From NCBI RefSeq assembly GCF_002506515.1, contig NZ_DAXS01000044.1, positions 1 to 9,753 of the forward strand: 9,753 nt of DNA, written 5' to 3'. A program made the translations under genes and the position numbers. Each line of letters starts with the position of its first letter. Position 1 is the first letter of the stretch. The notes under the pieces are model-generated. The model searched no databases, was not told where the DNA came from, and worked only from the letters and a program-made list of their open reading frames with translations. Source of the DNA: Caldivirga sp. UBA161. Lineage in GTDB: Archaea; Thermoproteota; Thermoprotei; Thermoproteales; Thermocladiaceae. This document shows, piece after piece, positions 6,000 through 9,753 of this stretch.

Positions 6000-6028
6000 C
6001 ATCATCCTAGGTTTTATTGGGGGAATAA

Positions 6029-6040
6029 TTTTATAAATTA
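6029..6040 (+). promoter_or_regulatory. Box A promoter of the HAD-like gene
   Basis: TTTTATAAATTA is centred about 27 bases upstream of the ATG at 6061, which supports that ATG as the start of a leaderless transcript over the in-frame ATG at 6076. A preceding GGGGGAA stretch could serve as the BRE. Confidence 0.6.
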
Positions 6041-6060
6041 AGCCATTAGTGATCTAACAT

Positions 6061-6762
6061 ATGGTAGTATTATTCATGGAGGTTATGGACACTTTAGCAA
6101 GCCTAGAGGGCTTTGCCCAGGAAATGGCTTCACTGATTAAGAGGGAAGTGGATATTAAGGCCAGTGAGGATGATGTCGCCACCTTAATAGCCAATGAGTG
6201 GTTAAGTAGGTATAATCAATTAGTGGCCTCAGGTAACTATAGGTCGCTTAGAAGCCTTGCTAGGGATGTGATGTTAACGGTCATTAGGAAATACTCCCTA
6301 GGCCTAGGTGGTAGGGAGCTTGAGTACTGGGGTGATGCCTTAGCCAACGCCTTCGTTACTGTGGCTAAGATTTACGATGACGTTGAGCCAGCCTTAAATG
6401 AGTTAAGTAACCTTGGAGTGCAAATGTACATATTAACTAACCTAGATAATGATATAGCTAAGAAGATTCTACTCAAGAACGGTCTACTAAGATTCTTCAA
6501 GGGCGTAATCAGCTCAGACTTAACGAGGGCTGGTAAGCCTAATGCAAGAATATTCAATGCAGCATTATATAGGGCTAAGATTAGTAAGGATGACGCATTA
6601 ATAGTGAGTGGGCTCATTGAGGACATAATAGGAGGTAAGTTAAGTCAAATAAAGACAGTCTTCGTAAACAGGAGGAAAGTTAACCTAACCGTTAAGCCAG
6701 ACTACATCATAGGTGATTTAACTGAGTTACCTAAACTACTAGCCAACATGAGTAACCCATAG
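6061..6762 (+). CDS. HAD-superfamily protein lacking the catalytic aspartate
   Basis: This 233-residue protein follows the plan of haloacid dehalogenase-like hydrolases with a helical cap. The start, VVLFMEVMDTLASL (2-15), matches motif I (usually LFDxxGTL), but the nucleophilic aspartate is replaced: aligning on the TL pair puts E7 there. Residues 16-105 form a helical cap. Motif II is ILTNLDND (124-131, T126), motif III is the lysine in RAGKPNARIF (156-165, K159), and the motif IV region reads IVSGLIEDIIGG (181-192), where VGDSxxxD is expected, so the GD pair is lost. The fold is well supported, but hydrolase activity through an aspartyl-phosphate looks unlikely; it may be a binding protein or a non-catalytic subunit. 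It is transcribed alone, divergently from glmS and just after the sRNA gene. Substrate unknown. Confidence 0.78.
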   Translation: MVVLFMEVMDTLASLEGFAQEMASLIKREVDIKASEDDVATLIANEWLSRYNQLVASGNYRSLRSLARDVMLTVIRKYSLGLGGRELEYWGDALANAFVTVAKIYDDVEPALNELSNLGVQMYILTNLDNDIAKKILLKNGLLRFFKGVISSDLTRAGKPNARIFNAALYRAKISKDDALIVSGLIEDIIGGKLSQIKTVFVNRRKVNLTVKPDYIIGDLTELPKLLANMSNP

Positions 6763-6806
6763 GCGTGGTTTAATGCCCTTAACGTAGAGTAATGCTGAAC
6801 ATTAAT

Positions 6807-6876
6807 TGAAGCCACCACCCATATAGTGATTACGGAGGGGAATCATTAACTGGGCTTCAGGAACATCGTAATCACT
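6807..6876. repeat. Two interleaved inverted repeats in the convergent spacer
   Basis: A 7-base pair, TGAAGCC (6807-6813) with GGCTTCA (6853-6859), is interleaved with a perfect 10-base pair, AGTGATTACG (6825-6834) with CGTAATCACT (6867-6876). Because the arms alternate (a, b, a', b'), a transcript could form an H-type pseudoknot or choose between two stems. The last arm covers the stop codon of the minus-strand beta-helix gene. It could be a bidirectional 3' end or stability element. No T-run typical of archaeal terminators is obvious. Confidence 0.5.
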
Positions 6877-8437
6877 GTGATTGCGGAAATGTACCGGCAT
6901 AATAATACACCTTCACTTCACTTGCCTGCGGTTCATCAAGAACTACGTCAAATGACACATCATTAACGTTATCAACGGCAACCTTAGGTATGGTTCCATT
7001 AACTGCATGGGAGGTTAATAATATGTAGGTTGGCTTCAACCTTAACCCATGTTTAACCGTGACTTTAACTTGACCAGGCGGTATTGTAACATACCCCTTA
7101 ATACCCCTACCTGGCTCATACATGGAGTACATGTTGTCGAAAACCGAGTACGCATCGCCGGCATATATGGCTGGCCTAGTGGCTCCTGTTAAGGGATGCT
7201 TAACTATTGTTAAACCATAAATACCCGCCGTCTTAGGTGGGGTTGCGCTTATCCTAGTTATCCAAGGCATGATCACTATGTTCTCCCAAGCACTATCACT
7301 CAGTATACTGCCAAAGGGTGCGGTCACTATGTTTGAGATTGATGGTACACCATTATCATTATCCATGAAGTGCACGGTCCAGGCTTGACCAGACCAGGAG
7401 AAGTGGAAATTAAAGTAACTATCCTGAACGCCAACAAGCCTTAAGGCCTCCTCCACAGGCCCCTCGACATCAATACTATACATTGATATTTTAGATAATC
7501 CATCACTCCTACTTGTCTTATTTTCAAGAAGTATACCAATACCCTTACCACCAGCATTAAGCATGTTAACCTGAGGCCTTATGAAAACCATGAATCCGAG
7601 GGCATTCTCAACAGCCTCAAGGTGAATAACACCCTCAGTGTATAGTGGATTCCCAACAGCGTAAACCTCAGTAATAACTGAGTTGCCCCCATCCCAATTA
7701 CTGTTATTGTTTATTAAGTGAAGTAGCTTACTGCTTGGGTTAAGTATGCCCTGCACATTACTTATTAGTAAATGCTCAAAGTTCATTATTCTTAACCCAT
7801 CCTCATTAGGGTAATCAATGAATATGTTACTTATAACTGAGAAGGCGATCCCAAGGGAATCAGGGGAGCCTAGGTTAACAGCGTTTCTAAAGTTCCTGAA
7901 GCCTAAGTTAATTAAGGCTACACCCATCACGTTATCACCAATTAATGCATCAAAGGTGCCGTCCCCAGTAAACACTGTACCACCGTAAATAACACTATTA
8001 GGCCAGTCAGGTGGAGCTGGGTACACATTGCTCCTCACTGGGTAAACGCCGATAATTGAAACCCCTGGACTTAATGTTAAGGGCCTGGAGAGTGGGTATT
8101 GCCCAGCCTTCACGTATATTACTCCTTGAGTATTTTCACTGGTTATGGCGTTTATTGCACTTTGAATAACGCTACTGGCGTCTAGGCCTTCGAAATCCAC
8201 ATTCCCATTATTCCCATTCTTAGCGTAAACCTTACCGTATGAATCCTGGTAAATTATGTAGGATGCTGAGTTCTGGATGGTTGACTCAACATGCCTTAAA
8301 TGGGACTCTAATTCATTAACCTGCGTTAATGCTTTATTACCCATGTACTCACCCATGGCGCCCAGTAGTAATGCACCACCACTAAGGGCTAATGAGGCTA
8401 GGATTCTTCTACGTTCAGGATTAGTGGAGTTAACCAT
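6872..8437 (-). CDS. Exported right-handed beta-helix (pectate lyase-like) protein
   Basis: The N-terminus ERRRILASLALSGGALLLGAMG (8-29) is a signal or anchor with an RRxIL pattern resembling a twin-arginine motif, so export in folded form is plausible. A short coiled-coil stretch follows (about 35-56). DASSVIQSAINAI with GVIYVKAGQYPLSRPLTLSPGVSIIGV (86-131) is the entry turn of the pectate lyase 3 type parallel beta-helix, and asparagine- and valine-rich coils run to about residue 430. The C-terminal region, GYVTIPPGQVKVTVKHGLRLKPTYILLT (448-475), looks like the small beta-sandwich found at the ends of phage tail spikes and some surface proteins. I see no cysteine. It has its own promoter and no obvious partner gene. 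It may bind or cleave a polysaccharide outside the cell, but no catalytic residues can be assigned. The ATG is supported by a box A about 26 bases upstream. Confidence 0.72.
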   Translation of the reverse strand: MVNSTNPERRRILASLALSGGALLLGAMGEYMGNKALTQVNELESHLRHVESTIQNSASYIIYQDSYGKVYAKNGNNGNVDFEGLDASSVIQSAINAITSENTQGVIYVKAGQYPLSRPLTLSPGVSIIGVYPVRSNVYPAPPDWPNSVIYGGTVFTGDGTFDALIGDNVMGVALINLGFRNFRNAVNLGSPDSLGIAFSVISNIFIDYPNEDGLRIMNFEHLLISNVQGILNPSSKLLHLINNNSNWDGGNSVITEVYAVGNPLYTEGVIHLEAVENALGFMVFIRPQVNMLNAGGKGIGILLENKTSRSDGLSKISMYSIDVEGPVEEALRLVGVQDSYFNFHFSWSGQAWTVHFMDNDNGVPSISNIVTAPFGSILSDSAWENIVIMPWITRISATPPKTAGIYGLTIVKHPLTGATRPAIYAGDAYSVFDNMYSMYEPGRGIKGYVTIPPGQVKVTVKHGLRLKPTYILLTSHAVNGTIPKVAVDNVNDVSFDVVLDEPQASEVKVYYYAGTFPQSQ

Positions 8438-8459
8438 AGATTAATTTATCCCTTTAATA

Positions 8460-8501
8460 CTTTATAACATTAAGTTCATGCTGAGTAATAGCTTTTAATA
8501 A
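8460..8501. promoter_or_regulatory. Back-to-back promoters of the beta-helix gene and dcd
   Basis: The minus strand carries TTATAAAG (8467 down to 8460), centred about 26 bases before the beta-helix ATG at 8437. The plus strand carries CTTTTAATA (8492-8500), about 27 bases before the dcd ATG at 8524. Both spacings fit leaderless archaeal transcripts. The two boxes lie only about 25 bases apart, so assembly at one could hinder the other. Confidence 0.55.
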
Positions 8502-8523
8502 CCTACCTGTTAAGGTTGCGTTA

Positions 8524-9063
8524 ATGATACTTGCCAGGGGGGAGATACTTAAGCTTATTAAGGATGGTTCCTTAGGTATTGAACCCTTCACTGAGGATGT
8601 TGTTAGGGAGAATGGTTTAGACTTAAGGGTTGGTAATGAGTATGCAATATACGCCTTCGAGAATCAGGTGATTGACCCATGTGAACTTGAATCAACTAGG
8701 CACTTATTTAGCATTGTGGAGGCTAAGGATGGTAGGATAATAATACCGCCTAGGAGCTTCGCCTTACTAACTACAATGGAGTACGTTAAATTCCCAAGGG
8801 ACATAATAGGCTTCTGCAACCTACGCTCAACCTTAGCCAGATATGGCCTAGGGGTACCGCCTACGATAATAGATACTGGTTTTGAGGGTAACATAACCAT
8901 TGAGGTTATTAACAATAGCGGCAACTACCTTGTCCTCAGGCCAGGTATGAGGTTCCTCCACGTAGTCTTAGCTAAAACAATAGGTGAGGCTAAGTATCAG
9001 GGTAAGTACCTTGGGCAGAGAGGCGTAACACCACCAAAGGGCCTTAAGGGTGAATGCAGTTAA
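8524..9063 (+). CDS. dcd: dCTP deaminase
   Basis: This 179-residue protein belongs to the dCTP deaminase/dUTPase trimeric family. It would convert dCTP to dUTP and ammonia on the way to dTTP in the cytoplasm, and some archaeal members also hydrolyse dUTP to dUMP. Evidence is the early GLDLRVG (31-37), RIIIPPRSFALLTTMEYVKFP (71-91), the nucleotide-binding RSTLARYGL (101-109), the DTGFEGNITIEVINNSG segment (117-133) with E127 as the expected catalytic glutamate, RPGMRFLHVV (139-148) and the tail KYQGKYLGQRGVTPPKGL (157-174). The length fits archaeal Dcd. Sequence alone does not tell me whether it is mono- or bifunctional. The ATG is supported by a box A about 27 bases upstream. It converges on the methyltransferase gene with a 4-base gap. 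Confidence 0.93.
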   Translation: MILARGEILKLIKDGSLGIEPFTEDVVRENGLDLRVGNEYAIYAFENQVIDPCELESTRHLFSIVEAKDGRIIIPPRSFALLTTMEYVKFPRDIIGFCNLRSTLARYGLGVPPTIIDTGFEGNITIEVINNSGNYLVLRPGMRFLHVVLAKTIGEAKYQGKYLGQRGVTPPKGLKGECS

Positions 9064-9067
9064 ACAC

Positions 9068-9628
9068 CTACCTCCTCTTGGCTATAGCCAGTATTAGTGG
9101 GAAGGATTTCTTAATTTTAAGCGTGAAGTACGGTGATAGGGCATCGTTAATGCATTTAACGGTGCATGAATGGCCATGGGCACTTACTTTATCCCCATCA
9201 ACCTCAGCAGCAATAAACACACCACCTGGCTTCAGGGAGTCGCGTAAACTAGCCACTGATAACTCATGATTACCCCAGTGATGCATTGTGAAGACGGCCA
9301 CAGCGGCATCAAAGTAACTGTTCCGTACTGGTAATCTCCAACTACCTCCATTAATGAAGTCTGGCCTCCAAAACCTCTTAGCCCGCTTAACCATGGGTAA
9401 ACTCACGTCAACACCCACAACAAGGTACCCTAAGCCACTAATCATGTTAGCTAACCTACCTGTACCAGGGCCAATCTCAAGAACCCTAGCAGGACTCTTA
9501 ACGGTTCCTCTAAGTACCCTAGACACGCTCCAGTATGCCCAATAGAAGGCAAAGTCGAAGTACTTGTAAAACCTAGCTAACTCATCGTTAAACTGCTCAA
9601 AGTAACCATAATTCTGGCTAAACCCCAT
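9068..9628 (-). CDS. Class I SAM-dependent methyltransferase
   Basis: This 186-residue protein has a compact Rossmann methyltransferase fold. An aromatic N-terminal helix (NYGYFEQFNDELARFYKYFDFAFYWAYW, 6-33) leads to motif I RVLEIGPGTGRLA (48-60), which binds SAM. The acidic residue that binds the ribose is D75 in VVGVDVS (70-76). WRLPVRNSYFDAAVAVFTMHHW (97-118) covers motifs III-IV and LKPGGVFIAAEVD (132-144) the motif V-VI region, followed by a short C-terminal strand pair. The pattern matches the UbiE/Methyltransf_11 group, which methylates small molecules, lipids or proteins; the substrate cannot be told. It is somewhat short (many members have 200-260 residues), but all core motifs are present. 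The ATG is supported by a box A about 26 bases upstream. It is a single gene, convergent with dcd. Confidence 0.85.
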   Translation of the reverse strand: MGFSQNYGYFEQFNDELARFYKYFDFAFYWAYWSVSRVLRGTVKSPARVLEIGPGTGRLANMISGLGYLVVGVDVSLPMVKRAKRFWRPDFINGGSWRLPVRNSYFDAAVAVFTMHHWGNHELSVASLRDSLKPGGVFIAAEVDGDKVSAHGHSCTVKCINDALSPYFTLKIKKSFPLILAIAKRR

Positions 9629-9647
9629 ATGTTCATCATTAATATAC

Positions 9648-9658
9648 TACTTTAAAAG
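9648..9658 (-). promoter_or_regulatory. Box A promoter of the methyltransferase gene
   Basis: On the minus strand CTTTTAAAGT is centred about 26 bases upstream of the ATG at 9628, as expected for a leaderless crenarchaeal transcript. No other start in this frame has comparable support. Confidence 0.55.
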
Positions 9659-9712
9659 GGTTTACCGTTAACTTACCTTGAAGGAACATGCCCATTGATG
9701 TATGGTTTCACA

Positions 9713-9728
9713 ATGAAATTAATTTCAT
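9713..9728. repeat. Perfect 16-base palindrome
   Basis: ATGAAATTAATTTCAT reads the same on both strands over 16 bases with no spacer. It lies about 55 bases upstream of the methyltransferase box A and 20 bases before a TATA-like TTTATAA at the window edge (9747-9753). It could be a binding site for a dimeric regulator of either neighbour. The symmetry is exact; the function is inferred. Confidence 0.6.
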
Positions 9729-9753
9729 CGCCCTCATTGGGTAGTGTTTATAA

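Noticed and set aside
5941..6010. C/D sRNA on the minus strand using GGATGATGACC
   Set aside because: The minus strand has a C-like box but no CTGA at a workable distance, and its sequence would be rRNA-sense, not antisense.
9688..9744. 18-codon plus-strand ORF starting ATGCCCATTGATG
   Set aside because: It is too short, overlaps the palindrome and has no promoter at the right distance or family resemblance.
9673..9747. Minus-strand open stretch reading TLPNEGDEINFIVKPYINGH
   Set aside because: It is protein-like in composition, but it is closed by stops at both ends within 75 bases and has no usable start; at most a remnant.

Overview
The window looks like a stretch of chromosome from a hyperthermophilic crenarchaeon, most likely a member of the Thermoproteales such as Caldivirga, Vulcanisaeta or a relative; the genus is a guess. 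The signs are AGG/AGA arginine codons, moderate GC with AT-rich gene starts, archaeal box A (TATA) elements about 25-28 bases before the start codon with almost no ribosome binding sites (leaderless transcripts), a PaREP1-family protein, a HEPN/MNT pair and an archaeal C/D box sRNA gene. No tRNA, rRNA, CRISPR array or transposase was found.

Layout. Positions 1-474 (minus) encode a PaREP1-family helical protein. Positions 475-863 hold its promoter and what looks like a decayed gene on the plus strand. Positions 864-1572 (minus) are an overlapping HEPN/MNT pair, a presumed type VII toxin-antitoxin. Positions 1732-5860 (minus) form a compact three-gene run read as glmS, then a GlmU-like protein, then aroC, joining amino-sugar synthesis to the last step of the chorismate pathway. 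Positions 5861-6060 are a divergent spacer holding the glmS promoter, a C/D box sRNA gene with its own promoter, and the promoter of a HAD-like gene (6061-6762, plus). A convergent spacer (6763-6871) with two interleaved inverted repeats separates this from a secreted beta-helix protein (6872-8437, minus). A back-to-back promoter region leads to dCTP deaminase (8524-9063, plus), which converges on a small SAM-dependent methyltransferase (9068-9628, minus). The last 125 bases hold the methyltransferase promoter, a perfect 16-base palindrome and a TATA-like edge.

Working together. GlmS makes glucosamine-6-phosphate. The next gene has the two-domain layout of archaeal GlmU-type enzymes that would lead to UDP-GlcNAc for glycans and N-glycosylation, but the residues expected in both of its active sites look replaced, and part of the nucleotide-binding signature lies within a 29-base in-frame repeat. 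The HAD-like protein across the promoter region also lacks the catalytic aspartate. The window therefore appears to contain two possible pseudoenzymes. The most useful new items are the unlisted C/D box sRNA with a plausible 23S rRNA guide, the altered GlmU-like gene, and the interleaved repeats at 6807-6876.
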